NCBI GenBank assembly: GCA_002205965.3
Contig: NADL03000550.1
Span: 124,001-188,000 of the forward strand
DNA from: Kappaphycus alvarezii
Taxonomy: Eukaryota > Rhodophyta > Florideophyceae > Gigartinales > Solieriaceae
Length of the DNA: 64,000 nt
Direction: 5' to 3'
The position numbers and the translations under genes were made by a program. This document shows, piece by piece, positions 1-9,142 of the stretch. The notes beneath the pieces were generated by a model. That model was not told the origin of the DNA. It saw nothing but the letters and a program-made list of their open reading frames with translations, and ran no database searches. Within the stretch, counting starts at the first letter, position 1; each line of letters begins with the position of its first letter.

Positions 1-528
1 CCGGCTCGCGCGGCTGATCCGATGCTACCCGATCTGATCGTCGGTCACGGTGTTCTCGGACGTTTACTCGCTCGTCTTTCGGTAGTGGCCGGGGCCGAGC
101 CCACGGTGTGGGAGAGCCGCGCCGAGCGGCGATCGGAGACGGTGGGTTACCGCGTCGTCGACGCTGCCGATGATGAGCGTCGCGATTATCGCTGCGTCGT
201 CGACGTCAGCGGTGACATCCGGGCGCTCGATGCGGTGGTTGAGAGAAGCGATTCTGGGGCTCACATCGTGCTCGCGGGATTTTATGCCGATCGGGTGAGC
301 TTCGACTTTCCGCCGGCGTTTATGAAAGAGCTGCGCTTTTCTATCGCCGCCGAGTGGAAGCCCGCAGATCTTATGGCGGTGAAAACACGGGTTGCTGAAG
401 GGGCGCTGTCGCTTGATGCTTTGGTCAGTCACACCCGTCCTGCTCACGCGGCTGCCGACGCGTATGCTTCTGCCTTTAATGACGTTGAATGTCTTAAGAT
501 GGTCTTGGATTGGGAGGGTGATGTGTGA
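1..528 (+). CDS. bchC: BchC, 3-hydroxyethyl bacteriochlorophyllide a dehydrogenase (C-terminal part)
   Basis: Oxidises the 3-hydroxyethyl group to 3-acetyl late in bacteriochlorophyll a synthesis. The frame is open from base 1, so the 5' part lies outside the window; about 175 residues remain. The visible start of the Rossmann domain (LPDLIVGHGVLGRLLARL) is the typical BchC dinucleotide-binding segment, and the C-terminal half follows the zinc-free MDR dehydrogenase pattern of the family. The TGA stop at 526-528 overlaps the GTG start of bchX (525), so the two are probably translationally coupled. Gene order bchC-X-Y-Z-puf is the classic purple-bacterial superoperon. The identification rests on motif and context. 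Confidence 0.9.
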   Translation, partial: PARAADPMLPDLIVGHGVLGRLLARLSVVAGAEPTVWESRAERRSETVGYRVVDAADDERRDYRCVVDVSGDIRALDAVVERSDSGAHIVLAGFYADRVSFDFPPAFMKELRFSIAAEWKPADLMAVKTRVAEGALSLDALVSHTRPAHAAADAYASAFNDVECLKMVLDWEGDV

Positions 529-1529
529 ACGCCAAAGCTACATCCATAGAAGAGTTGGACCAACAACTTCGTGAAGAGGCTTCTACTCCGCCGGAGGTTC
601 CCAAGCCTTCAAAGGAACCTTCGAAAGCCACTCAGATTATCGCGATTTATGGTAAAGGTGGGATCGGCAAGAGCTTCACCCTCGCCAATCTCTCGACGAT
701 GATGGCGGAGCTTGGCAAAAAGGTGCTGCTCATCGGCTGCGATCCGAAAAGCGACACGACTTCGCTGCTGTTCGGAGGTAAGGCCTGCCCCACGATCATC
801 GAAACCACCGCGCGAAAGAAGGCTGCCGGAGAAGCGGTAGCCATCGGTGATGTTTGCTTCAAACGCGACGGCGTTTTTGCGATGGAACTCGGTGGCCCTG
901 AAGTTGGCCGAGGATGCGGTGGTCGTGGGATCATCCACGGCTTCGAGACGCTCGAGAAATTGGGGTTCAACGATTGGGACTTCGACTACGTTCTCCTCGA
1001 TTTTTTGGGTGACGTGGTTTGCGGTGGTTTCGGTCTGCCGATCGCCCGCGACATGTGTCAAAAAGTGATTGTCGTCGCCTCAAACGATCTGCAGTCGCTT
1101 TATGTCGCGAACAATGTTTGTTCTGCGTCGCAGTATTTTCGTCGTCTTGGCGGGCACGTCGGTGTCGCCGGCGTAGTTGTGAACAAGGACGATGGCACCG
1201 GCGAGGCTCAAGCCTTTGCCGACGCGGTTGGGATCCCGGTGCTCGCTTCGATCCCCGCCGACGAAGACATCCGCCGAAAGAGCGGCATGTACGAGATCGT
1301 CGGCAAACGCGGATCTCGCTGGGCCCCGCTTTTTGAGGAGCTTGGGATGGCGGTTGCTGAATGTCCACCGTGTTATCCCGTACCCCTTGATCAGGATGGT
1401 TTGCTCGACCTTTTCTCGACCGATCAAACCGGCCGTGACGTCGTGCTCGAGCCTGCCACGGAGGAGGATCTCTGCGGGGCGTCCTCGGTGAAGAAACACT
1501 CCTTGGAGATCATCTACGACCATGTCTAA
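525..1529 (+). CDS. bchX: Chlorophyllide a reductase iron protein, BchX
   Basis: ATP-dependent, nitrogenase-like reductase component that passes electrons to BchYZ, which reduces ring B of chlorophyllide a. 334 residues, intact. A P-loop (GKGGIGKS, residues 43-50), the switch-like segment GCDPKSDTTS (71-80) and the two cysteines that ligate the intersubunit [4Fe-4S] cluster (Cys131 in GRGCGGRG and Cys166 in GDVVCGGFG) are all visible. The N-terminal extension of about 38 residues before the P-loop is usual for BchX and absent from BchL. It starts at GTG inside the bchC stop and ends in an overlap with bchY. Confidence 0.97.
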   Translation: MNAKATSIEELDQQLREEASTPPEVPKPSKEPSKATQIIAIYGKGGIGKSFTLANLSTMMAELGKKVLLIGCDPKSDTTSLLFGGKACPTIIETTARKKAAGEAVAIGDVCFKRDGVFAMELGGPEVGRGCGGRGIIHGFETLEKLGFNDWDFDYVLLDFLGDVVCGGFGLPIARDMCQKVIVVASNDLQSLYVANNVCSASQYFRRLGGHVGVAGVVVNKDDGTGEAQAFADAVGIPVLASIPADEDIRRKSGMYEIVGKRGSRWAPLFEELGMAVAECPPCYPVPLDQDGLLDLFSTDQTGRDVVLEPATEEDLCGASSVKKHSLEIIYDHV

Positions 1530-3093
1530 GCCGCATTCATCGCAGCCGACGGAAGGCTGCCACGGTGGGCGCGCCCAACTGCGTGAGGCGGCAAAAAAAG
1601 CCGGAGGGCGCGGTATTCTCGAGCGCTTCGCCCAGGATTATCCCATCGGCCCTCACGACCAGCCGCAGAGCATGTGCCCGGCGTTTGGCTCGCTTCGCGT
1701 GGGCTTGAGGATGCGTCGCACCGCGACCGTGCTTTCGGGCTCGGCGTGCTGTGTGTACGGGTTGACATTTACGTCGCATTTTTACGGCGCCAGACGCAGC
1801 GTGGGTTACGTGCCCTTCGACTCTGAGAGTCTAGTTACCGGCAAGCTTTTCGAAGACATTCGCGACGCTGTCCACGAGCTCGCCGACCCTGAACACTACG
1901 ATGCGGTGGTTGTTATCAATCTCTGTGTCCCCACTGCGTCCGGCGTGCCGCTGCGCCTGCTGCCGAAAGAGATCCGAGGGGTGCGCATTATCGGTATCGA
2001 CGTTCCGGGTTTCGGGGTGCCAACCCACGCCGAGGCCAAGGATGTCTTGGCTGCCGCGATGCTGAATTACGCGCGAGACGAAGCTGAGCGAGGGCCTGTC
2101 TCGGCTCCCCGGAGTGGAGCCACGAGGCTTCCGACGATCACCCTCGTGGGTGAGCTTTTTCCGGTCGATCCGATCACGATTGGGCGCATGCTGGAACCTC
2201 TGGGTTTCGCCGCCGGCCCTGCGATTCCGGCCCGTGAATGGCGGGAACACTATGCCGCGCTGGATGGCGTTGCAGCGGCAGCTCTTCACCCGTTTTATAC
2301 CGCTACCTTTCGGGAATTCACGGCGGTCGGTCGACCACTTGTCCCATCGGCGCCCGTGGGTTTCGACGGCACCGCAGCCTGGCTCGACAGTGTTGGAAAG
2401 ACACTTGGTGTTTCGGCGTGCCGTATTGATGCCGCGAAGCAAGCGGTATTGCCGCGCATTCGAGAAGCCTTCGCCGAGCATCGCATCCAGGGACGGATCA
2501 CGCTGTCGGGCTACGAAGGCTCAGAGCTCTTGGTTGCGCGTGTGCTTGCTGAGAGTGGGGCGGATATCAAGTATGTTGGAACGGCATGCCCGGCCACGCA
2601 GTGGTCAGAACCTGATCGCACCTGGCTCGAAGAGCGTGGAGTCCTAGTTTGCTATCGCGCTTCGCTCGAAGAGGATCTCGCGGCGATGCACGAGTTTCAA
2701 CCCGATCTCGTTATCGGAACTACCCCGGTGGTTCAGAAAGCCAAGGAGCTCGCGATCCCTGCGCTTTACTTTACCAATTTAATTTCGGCCCGGCCACTGA
2801 TGGGTGATGCGGGTGCGGGATCGCTAGCGACGGTGATCAACGCCGCTCTTGCGAATAGAGAGCGCTTCGAGAGTATGCGTTCGTTCTTCGAGGGCGTGGG
2901 TACGGGCCACGCCGCGGGGATCTGGGAAAAGGTACCCGAGGACAACCCGCGGTTTCGTCGCAAACATCTTGCAACGATCGAAAAAAACCGTCGCGAGCGG
3001 CGCCGGGTTTATGGCGAGGCTGCTGCGGTGCGCACCCAGCCGAGTGGTCACGATGTTGGCTCAACGGTGGGTCCTACCGAGGAAGTTATCTGA
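1522..3093 (+). CDS. bchY: Chlorophyllide a reductase subunit BchY
   Basis: With BchZ forms the catalytic heterotetramer that reduces the C7=C8 bond of ring B. 523 residues, intact. Cysteines in the positions expected for [4Fe-4S] ligation occur at Cys52 (QSMCPAFGS), Cys76/77 (GSACCVYG) and Cys135 (INLCVPTAS). Homology to nitrogenase NifD/E and to BchN runs through the protein. The ATG at 1522 overlaps the bchX stop by 8 bases. The stop TGA (3091-3093) overlaps the ATG of bchZ. Confidence 0.96.
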   Translation: MSKPHSSQPTEGCHGGRAQLREAAKKAGGRGILERFAQDYPIGPHDQPQSMCPAFGSLRVGLRMRRTATVLSGSACCVYGLTFTSHFYGARRSVGYVPFDSESLVTGKLFEDIRDAVHELADPEHYDAVVVINLCVPTASGVPLRLLPKEIRGVRIIGIDVPGFGVPTHAEAKDVLAAAMLNYARDEAERGPVSAPRSGATRLPTITLVGELFPVDPITIGRMLEPLGFAAGPAIPAREWREHYAALDGVAAAALHPFYTATFREFTAVGRPLVPSAPVGFDGTAAWLDSVGKTLGVSACRIDAAKQAVLPRIREAFAEHRIQGRITLSGYEGSELLVARVLAESGADIKYVGTACPATQWSEPDRTWLEERGVLVCYRASLEEDLAAMHEFQPDLVIGTTPVVQKAKELAIPALYFTNLISARPLMGDAGAGSLATVINAALANRERFESMRSFFEGVGTGHAAGIWEKVPEDNPRFRRKHLATIEKNRRERRRVYGEAAAVRTQPSGHDVGSTVGPTEEVI

Positions 3094-4574
3094 TGTTGGT
3101 GCTCGACCACGACCGTGCTGGGGGCTACTGGGGCGCTGTTTATGCCTTCAGCGCGGTGAAGGGTCTTCAAGTGATCGTTGACGGTCCGGTGGGCTGCGAG
3201 AACCTGCCGGTCACCTCCGTCCTCCACTACACCGACGGGCTCCCGCCCCATGAACTCCCCATTGTGGTGACCGGTTTGGCCGAAGAGGAGCTCGGACAAA
3301 AGGGCACGGAAGATGCGATGAAGCGTGCCCACCAGACGCTGGACCCGTCGCTTCCCGCGGTGGTGGTGACAGGCTCGATCGCTGAGATGATCGGGGGTGG
3401 AGTGACCCCAGACGGCACTGGGATCACTCGATTTTTGCCGCGTACTATCGACGAAGATCAGTGGCAGTGCGCCGACCGGGCGCTTCTTTGGTTGTGGACC
3501 GAGCACGGTGCCAAGAAGGGGCGACGGCCGGTCGCGAAGAGACGCGCTGATGGCGCTCCTCCACGGGTGAACATCATCGGACCGAGCTACGGTGTCTTCA
3601 ATATGGCCAGCGATCTCGCTGAATTGCGGCGTTTGCTTGAAGGTATTGGGGTCGAGATCAACATGGTGTTTCCCTTGGGAAGCCATCTCGCCGAGGTCCC
3701 GCGTTTGGTAGATGCCGACGCCAACGTCGTTATGTATCGCGAATACGGTCGTGCACTCTGTGAGGCATTGGAGATGCCCTATCTGCAGGCGCCAATCGGG
3801 ATGCACTCGACCAGCGCGTTTCTGAGGCGATTGGGGGAGCTGCTGGGCTTGGATCCAGAGCCGTTCATCGAACGTGAAAAACACACAACCCTCAAGCCAC
3901 TCTGGGATCTCTGGCGTTCCGTGACCCAGGATTTTTTTGGAACCGCGAACTTCGCGATCGTCGCGAATGAGACGTACTGTCGCGGCTTGCGAAATTTTCT
4001 CGACGATGAGTTGGGTTTTCCCTGCGTGTTCTCCCGTGCGCGTCGTCCCGGGGCGAAAACCGACAATCAAGCGATTCGAGAAGCTCTGGCAGAGAAATCG
4101 CCACTGGTTGTTTTCGGTAGTTACAACGAACGGATGTATTTGGCCGAGACCGGAGCCCGTTCGGTTTATATAGCCGCGTCGTTCCCCGGAACCGCGATTC
4201 GCCGTCATGTCGGCACGCCATTTATGGGATATTCCGGTGCCTCCTATCTGCTTCAGGAACTCTGTAACGCGCTGTTCGACACGCTGTTTTCGATTCTCCC
4301 CCTCAGCTCTGATCTCGATCGGGTCGACGCGAGCCTAGCCCGCAGAGAGGCACCACTGCGGTGGTGTGCAGATGCGGAGGCCGAATTCGACGAGCATCTC
4401 GCGCGCTATCCACTTGTTGCCCGGATCTCTGCGGCGAAGGGATTACGAGATGCCATTGAAAGTCGGGCGAGAAGTGATCGCGCGCAGCAGGTCATGCCGA
4501 CGCACGTTAACGCCGTGTGCGGAACTCTATCGAGACGAAGCGAAAAGAAAGAAACCATGGGAGTAACAGCATGA
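3093..4574 (+). CDS. bchZ: Chlorophyllide a reductase subunit BchZ
   Basis: Partner of BchY in the ring-B reductase. 493 residues, intact. It opens with the characteristic [19 protein letters not shown] segment, followed by [20 protein letters not shown], where the glycine-cysteine pair is a cluster ligand region. The C-terminal quarter includes the [10 protein letters not shown]-type segment usual in BchZ. Start and stop are both fused to neighbours (TGATG at 3091-3095; the next gene's ATG at 4571 lies inside the stop region), so bchXYZ-pufQ reads as one translationally coupled unit. Confidence 0.96.
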   Translation: MLVLDHDRAGGYWGAVYAFSAVKGLQVIVDGPVGCENLPVTSVLHYTDGLPPHELPIVVTGLAEEELGQKGTEDAMKRAHQTLDPSLPAVVVTGSIAEMIGGGVTPDGTGITRFLPRTIDEDQWQCADRALLWLWTEHGAKKGRRPVAKRRADGAPPRVNIIGPSYGVFNMASDLAELRRLLEGIGVEINMVFPLGSHLAEVPRLVDADANVVMYREYGRALCEALEMPYLQAPIGMHSTSAFLRRLGELLGLDPEPFIEREKHTTLKPLWDLWRSVTQDFFGTANFAIVANETYCRGLRNFLDDELGFPCVFSRARRPGAKTDNQAIREALAEKSPLVVFGSYNERMYLAETGARSVYIAASFPGTAIRRHVGTPFMGYSGASYLLQELCNALFDTLFSILPLSSDLDRVDASLARREAPLRWCADAEAEFDEHLARYPLVARISAAKGLRDAIESRARSDRAQQVMPTHVNAVCGTLSRRSEKKETMGVTA

Positions 4575-4903
4575 AAGCGATTTCAATGACCTTCGATCGG
4601 CGGTCATCGGCGAAGACTCTGAACGAATCAATGACGTTCAGTGGTCGATCTGGGGAGCGATGGGAGCGTTGGCTTTATTTTGCGACGGCGTATCCTTTGG
4701 TCTTTCTCTACGTCATGCTCCGTCGATTTTTGCCGCATGTTTGTCGAATGCCCGCCGCGCAGGGCCCGGCGCGTGACTCGTTGCTCGGTACCTCTCTGAA
4801 TTCTGGGCCGCCGTTACCGACGGCACAAAACCACGACGAGTCGGTGTTTCGGGAGACGAGCCAAGAGGTCCAGGGGATCCTAGACATCGTTTTTCGCATT
4901 TGA
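4571..4903 (+). CDS. pufQ: PufQ-like small membrane protein
   Basis: 110 residues starting at an ATG that overlaps the bchZ stop. One hydrophobic segment (about residues 34-48, [18 protein letters not shown]) follows an arginine-rich stretch, and the protein ends in a charged region [14 protein letters not shown]. PufQ of Rhodobacter occupies the same slot between bchZ and pufB, has the same layout (a single membrane helix after arginines, ending ...I-x-P-x-IF..), and influences the flow of bacteriochlorophyll intermediates. Sequence identity is low, and this protein is longer than the usual 70-80 residues because of an insert of about 30 residues after the helix. Position and layout support the call more than sequence does. 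Confidence 0.5.
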   Translation: MKAISMTFDRRSSAKTLNESMTFSGRSGERWERWLYFATAYPLVFLYVMLRRFLPHVCRMPAAQGPARDSLLGTSLNSGPPLPTAQNHDESVFRETSQEVQGILDIVFRI

Positions 4904-4976
4904 GGTCGACAAAGTTTCCTCTCGACGTGAGTCGACGGGATTTAGGAAGTACCAAGCTAGCTGAAAGGGAAACTGA

Positions 4977-5195
4977 ATGGCGGAACCATCAAGAGGATTG
5001 TCGGGTCTGACCGACGAGGAAGCAAAAGAATTCCAGAGCGGATTCATCACGGTGTTTGTGTTCTATGTCGCGGTCGCTTTGATCGCTCACGTGCTCACGT
5101 GGATGTGGCGTCCGTGGTTCGCTGGTCCTGAGGGTTACCAGGAACTCGGTGCCGTACAGACCGTGGTCGAAAACGTCGTCACGATGTTGGCATAA
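4977..5195 (+). CDS. pufB: Light-harvesting 1 beta polypeptide
   Basis: Core antenna apoprotein. 72 residues. SGLTDEEAKEF is the cytoplasmic N-terminal motif and IAHVLTWMWRPWF holds the bacteriochlorophyll-ligating His38 and the WRPWF signature. It is longer than most beta chains, with about 24 residues after WRPWF. The usually conserved histidine 18 residues before the ligand (ELH/EFH in the family) is Gln20 here. A purine-rich ribosome site (AAAGGGAA) lies before the ATG. It is followed after 12 bases by pufA. Confidence 0.95.
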   Translation: MAEPSRGLSGLTDEEAKEFQSGFITVFVFYVAVALIAHVLTWMWRPWFAGPEGYQELGAVQTVVENVVTMLA

Positions 5196-5207
5196 GGAGG
5201 GCGAACC

Positions 5208-5402
5208 ATGTTGTGGAGATTCTGGAAAATCTTTGATCCTCGTCCATACCTGATTGCGTTATGGACATTCAATTTCGTGCTCGCCATAGTAATTCACTTT
5301 GTTTTGCTGAGCACTGAACGTTTCAATTGGTTCGATCCCGCGGGGGCTCCGGTGAATGCCGCGAGAACCAGCGGATCGCAAGCGCTCCCAGGCTCGCCGT
5401 AG
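5208..5402 (+). CDS. pufA: Light-harvesting 1 alpha polypeptide
   Basis: Core antenna apoprotein. 64 residues: WRFWKIFDPRPYLIALWTF is the N-terminal amphipathic part, the membrane helix carries the bacteriochlorophyll ligand His30 (AIVIHFVLLSTERFNWFD), and a short Pro/Ala/Ser-rich tail follows. The family signature LLSTERFNW is complete. A strong ribosome site TAAGGAGG at 5194-5201 partly overlaps the pufB stop. Confidence 0.96.
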   Translation: MLWRFWKIFDPRPYLIALWTFNFVLAIVIHFVLLSTERFNWFDPAGAPVNAARTSGSQALPGSP

Positions 5403-5503
5403 GCAGCTCGGGAGAGACCCTATGCACGGCGGGTGGAGGTCAAGCGCGCGACTTCCGCTCGTCGTCGCTGGAGGAGCAACGAGGGATTCGGCTGTATAAA
5501 GTC

Positions 5504-5558
5504 GCGCGCGTCGACGGCGAGCGCGCAAAATGTTCTGTAGAGCGTTGATCTAGCGCTC
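5504..5558 (+). promoter_or_regulatory. Intercistronic hairpins between pufA and pufL
   Basis: GCGCGC at 5504-5509 pairs with GCGCGC at 5521-5526; TCG (5511-5513) pairs with CGA (5518-5520) around an ACGG loop, with one bulged G. A second, weaker stem pairs GAGCG (5540-5544) with CGCTC (5554-5558). In Rhodobacter, hairpins in this pufA-pufL gap protect the 3' end of the pufBA message and set the excess of antenna over reaction centre. The same role is inferred here from position. The gap 5403-5627 holds no other gene I can support. Confidence 0.5.
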
Positions 5559-5627
5559 AAGTGCAGTGCGGTCTTGGATGTCGAACGCGATCAGCGCTTC
5601 GAGCAAAAAAAGCGAGGGAGACAACCT

Positions 5628-6452
5628 ATGGCTTTGCTCAGTTTTGAAAGACGATATCGGGTCAAGGGAGGGACGCTCATTGGCGGCGATCTCTTTGATT
5701 TTTGGGCGGGGCCGTTTTACGTCGGCTTCTTTGGAGTCACGACACTCTTCTTCACCTTGGTCGGTACCGCGCTTATTATCTGGGGAGCGGCGCTGCAGGG
5801 AACCTTCAACATTTGGCGGATCAATATACCACCTCCTGCATTGGACTACGGCTTGTCCTTTGCGCCACTGAGGGAAGGAGGGCTGTGGCAGCTCATCACG
5901 ATTTGCGCCATCGGCGCCTTTGTCTCCTGGGCTCTGCGCCAAGTGGAAATCAGTCGTAAGCTCGGCATGGGTTATCACATTCCGGTCGCCTATGGCGTTG
6001 CGGTTTTTGCCTACATCGTTTTGGTGGTGGTCCGGCCGTTCCTCATGGGTGCCTGGGGCCATGGTTTTCCCTACGGCATCTACAGCCACCTCGATTGGGT
6101 ATCGAACGTGGGCTACCAGTATCTTCATTTTCATTACAATCCCGCGCACATGATCGCCGTGACGTTCTTCTTTACGACGACGCTGGCGCTCGCTCTCCAT
6201 GGCTCGCTTATCCTCTCGGCCCTCAACCCGCCGGGGGACGAGGAAACGAAATTTGCCGAACACGAAGACACGTTCTTCCGTGACTTCTTGGGCTACTCCA
6301 TCGGCGCTATTGGTATTCATAGGCTCGGCCTCTTGCTGGCCTTAAGCGCTGGGGTGTGGAGTGCCATCTGCATCGTGATTAGCGGACCCTTTTGGGCCAA
6401 GGGATGGCCCGAGTGGTGGAATTGGTGGCTCAACCTTCCGATCTGGTCCTAA
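5628..6452 (+). CDS. pufL: Photosynthetic reaction centre L subunit
   Basis: Binds the special pair, accessory pigments and QA/QB cofactors together with PufM in the inner membrane. 274 residues, intact, five membrane helices. [20 protein letters not shown] is the canonical N-terminus. Expected histidines are visible: [15 protein letters not shown] (special-pair region and first iron ligand) and the second iron ligand in [13 protein letters not shown]. It ends [10 protein letters not shown] chose the ATG at 5628, preceded by GAGGGAG, rather than an upstream in-frame ATG because the family starts exactly here. Confidence 0.97.
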   Translation: MALLSFERRYRVKGGTLIGGDLFDFWAGPFYVGFFGVTTLFFTLVGTALIIWGAALQGTFNIWRINIPPPALDYGLSFAPLREGGLWQLITICAIGAFVSWALRQVEISRKLGMGYHIPVAYGVAVFAYIVLVVVRPFLMGAWGHGFPYGIYSHLDWVSNVGYQYLHFHYNPAHMIAVTFFFTTTLALALHGSLILSALNPPGDEETKFAEHEDTFFRDFLGYSIGAIGIHRLGLLLALSAGVWSAICIVISGPFWAKGWPEWWNWWLNLPIWS

Positions 6453-6467
6453 ACCCAGGAGCGTATC

Positions 6468-7453
6468 ATGCCTGAATATCAGAATATTTTTACGCAGTTT
6501 CAGATCCGTGGTCCCGCCGATCCCGGCGTCCCGATCGACGATCTGCCCCGGGTGCGCAGCTCGGGGTTCGTTCACCTCGCCGGTCGCTTAGGCAGTGCCC
6601 AAGTGGGTCCGATCTATCTGGGTTACTGGGGCATTGCTTCGATTGTCTGCGGGTTCGTCGCCATTGAGATCATCGGTCTCAATATGTGGGCCTCCGTTGG
6701 CTGGGATCCCGTCGAATTCATTCGCCAGCTACCGTGGCTCGCCCTCGAACCGCCGCCGCCGTCGTTGGGTTTGAGGATGCCTCCGCTCGGGCAAGGGGGC
6801 TGGTGGTTAATGGCTGGTGCGTTTCTGACCGCTGCAATCATTCTGTGGTGGGTGAGAACCTACACCCGTGCTCGCGCTTTAAAGATGAATACCCACGTCG
6901 CTTGGGCTTTCGCGTCGGCGATTTGGCTCTATCTGGTGCTCGGCTTCATTCGCCCAATTTTGATGGGAATTGGGGCGAAGCGGTACCTTTCGGGATCTTT
7001 CCTCACCTCGATTGGACCGCGGCATTTTCGCTTCGCTACGGCAATCTGTTCTACAATCCGTTTCACGCCCTTTCGATTGTATTCCTTTACGGCTCCACGT
7101 TGTTGTTCGCGATGCACGGCGCGACGGTACTCGCCGTGGGACACTTAGGCGGCGAGCGCGAGATCAGCCAAACGGTTGACCGCGGCACGGCCGCTGAGCG
7201 GGCGGGTCTGTTCTGGCGCTGGTGTATGGGCTTCAACGCCACCTTTGAATCGATCCACCGCTGGGCGTGGTGGTTTGCGGTGCTGTGCACCCTTACCGGT
7301 GGCATCGGCATCTTATTGACCGGGACGGTTGTTGATAACTGGTACCTCTGGGCGGTGAAGCACGGTGTTGCGCCGGAGTATCCAGCCACCTACGAGGTGT
7401 TGCCGGACCCTCTCACGGTATCGACACCAGATGGCATGGGAGTTGCGGAATGA
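6468..7453 (+). CDS. pufM: Photosynthetic reaction centre M subunit (one frame break)
   Basis: Partner of PufL; about 328 residues after allowing for one missing base at 6965-6970 (the frame passes from IRPILMG to [16 protein letters not shown], which are adjacent in all PufM proteins). The N-terminus [18 protein letters not shown] is typical. The iron ligands are visible in NPFHALSI and [11 protein letters not shown], followed by the conserved GHLGGERE containing the bidentate glutamate. The C-terminus is slightly extended and ends in GMGVAE, overlapping the start of pufC by 4 bases. The break is most likely a sequencing deletion in GGGAATTGGGG. Confidence 0.95.
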
Positions 7454-8903
7454 AATTTTTGCCACTGCAAGTCGCTGCAGCACTGATTGCCTTAGGACTG
7501 GGTATCTGGGCGTTTTCTGCTGCACTCAACGTCGAAGCTGTTCAGCGCGGTTACGATGGCGTGGGTATGGAGCACGTCGCAACACACTCCGCATTAAAAG
7601 AGCTCGAGCGAGATAATGCGCGTCCGCCATACTATCAGGGTGGTGACGCGACGACCAACTACGGTCAGTTCGTCAGCGAGACCATGCCCGAAGACGATGG
7701 TGGCCCTCGGGCGGGTGAAGTCTACGAAAATGTTCAGGTTCTCCGGGATCTCAGCGCGGGCCAATTCGCGTGGCTGATGGTCAATATCACGAATTGGGTC
7801 GCGCCCGTGAACAGCGAGCGCTGGAATCGGCATCCGGAAGGCTACCAGCAGGGTTGTAATTATTGTCACGTGGCGAATCTCGCTTCGGATGAGAAGTACA
7901 CCAAGCACGTGTCGCGTCGCATGATTCAGATGACGCAGCATTTGAATGAGAACTGGGGGTCCCATGTTCAAGGTGCAGGTGTGAGCTGTTGGACCTGCCA
8001 TCGGGGCAACAACGTTCCGAAGAATATCTGGTTCGACGAGGCACCGGATCCCAACGCCGATCGCATGGTCGGGGGGTTTTCGGCGACGAATAAAGCCGGC
8101 ATGAATGTGGGGCTGGCGTCATTGCCAAACACCCCGTTTTCACGTTTTCTGAACGAAGACAATAATATCCGAGTGATCGGAGCAACTGCGCTACCGACCG
8201 GCAATGACCGTACGATCAAGCAGACCGAACATACGTACGGTTTGATGATCCACATGTCGAACGCACTCGGGTCAACTGCACGTACTGCCACAACAGTCGG
8301 GCGATGGCCGAGTGGGGTCAGAGTCCGGTGACGCGTACGAAGGCGTGGTACGGCATTCGTATGGCGCGCAATATCAACGCGGAGTACCTGGAACCGCTCC
8401 GGGAGCGCTATCCCGACTATCGATTGGGACCGACCGGAGATGCTCCCAAAGCGAATTGTACGACCTGCCACCAAGGGGCGTACAAGCCTGTGCTCGGTAA
8501 AGACATGGTCTCCAATTATCCGATGCTTGCGAGGGTGAGCGACGATGAGCCCGAGCAGGGCGCTGAAGTCCAAATCGTTGACGACCGCATCGAGCTTGCT
8601 CAGCCGTTGAGTTTTGAAGAGGGGAGTTCGACACTCACTGAGGAAAGTTATGAAATCTTGGATGCGATTTCGGGACTGCTTGTTGAACGCGATGAATTAG
8701 GCCGCATCGAGATCCGGGTGGGATCCGAGACACTCGCTCAGGATCGAGGTGAAGCGGTTCGCGTTTACATCGTCGAGGCTCGAGGCGTCGAAGGTGGGCG
8801 TCTGGTTGTGGTCAAGCGCGCCGAAGATGATACCGCGCTAAAGAGCGACGACGACGGGGAAGCCCGGGATGAGGTCGAGTTTTTCATCGTCGAAGATGAC
8901 TGA
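7450..8903 (+). CDS. pufC: Tetraheme cytochrome c PufC with an OmpA-like C-terminal domain (one frame break)
   Basis: Re-reduces the special pair on the periplasmic side. About 484 residues after one missing G at 8269-8271. The N-terminus is a membrane anchor (about residues 6-24) without a lipobox cysteine. Four CxxCH heme sites are at 136-140 (CNYCH), 180-184 (CWTCH), 277-281 (CTYCH) and 337-341 (CTTCH). The usual PufC ends shortly after heme four; here about 110 more residues (372-484) follow. They match the OmpA/peptidoglycan-associated fold in layout: [19 protein letters not shown], a helix, [26 protein letters not shown], and a terminal DEVEFFIVE. The region between GSE and DRGEAV is shorter than usual and the HTD motif is lost. 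The fold call is by eye and moderate. Confidence 0.9.
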
Positions 8904-8988
8904 GGAGGCACCGGACGAAGAAGCGCCGGACGACGTCGCGGAAACCGACGGTGCTTCGGTCCAAGACTCAGAGACCGATCAGCGCTAG
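8896..8988 (+). other. Short acidic reading frame, possible extra tail of PufC
   Basis: From an ATG overlapping the pufC stop, 30 codons encode a very acidic peptide ([20 protein letters not shown]...) ending in TAG at 8986-8988. The end of pufC is itself acidic (FFIVEDD). Given the many missing bases in this sequence, it could be the true C-terminus of PufC read in another frame. It is too short and too low in complexity to call as an independent gene. Confidence 0.3.
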
Positions 8989-9047
8989 CGGCTGTGGCGT
9001 GCTGACGGCCTCACGCCCTCGCAAAAGAAAATCATCTCACGGGTATT

Positions 9048-9071
9048 GGAGCCGCCACGTCTGGCGGCTCC
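9048..9071 (+). terminator. Perfect hairpin between pufC and hupS
   Basis: GGAGCCGCC (9048-9056) and GGCGGCTCC (9063-9071) form a perfect 9-bp GC-rich stem with a 6-base loop ACGTCT. Only two T residues follow, so it is not a classical Rho-independent terminator. It may mark the end of the puf message or attenuate read-through into the hydrogenase genes. Confidence 0.45.
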
Positions 9072-9142
9072 TTGACGCGTTGCGTAGTGACAATGACTCT
9101 TATTCGATGCTGTCGTTTCAGTGGCATCAAGGAGGAGCGTCC

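Noticed and set aside
64-447. Antisense open frame opposite bchC
   Set aside because: Shadow of the GC-rich coding strand; no family pattern, and bchC is certain.
1831-2481. Antisense frame opposite bchY
   Set aside because: Shadow of bchY.
3048-4208. 386-codon antisense open frame opposite bchZ
   Set aside because: Long but lacks any recognisable motif and lies fully inside bchZ on the other strand.
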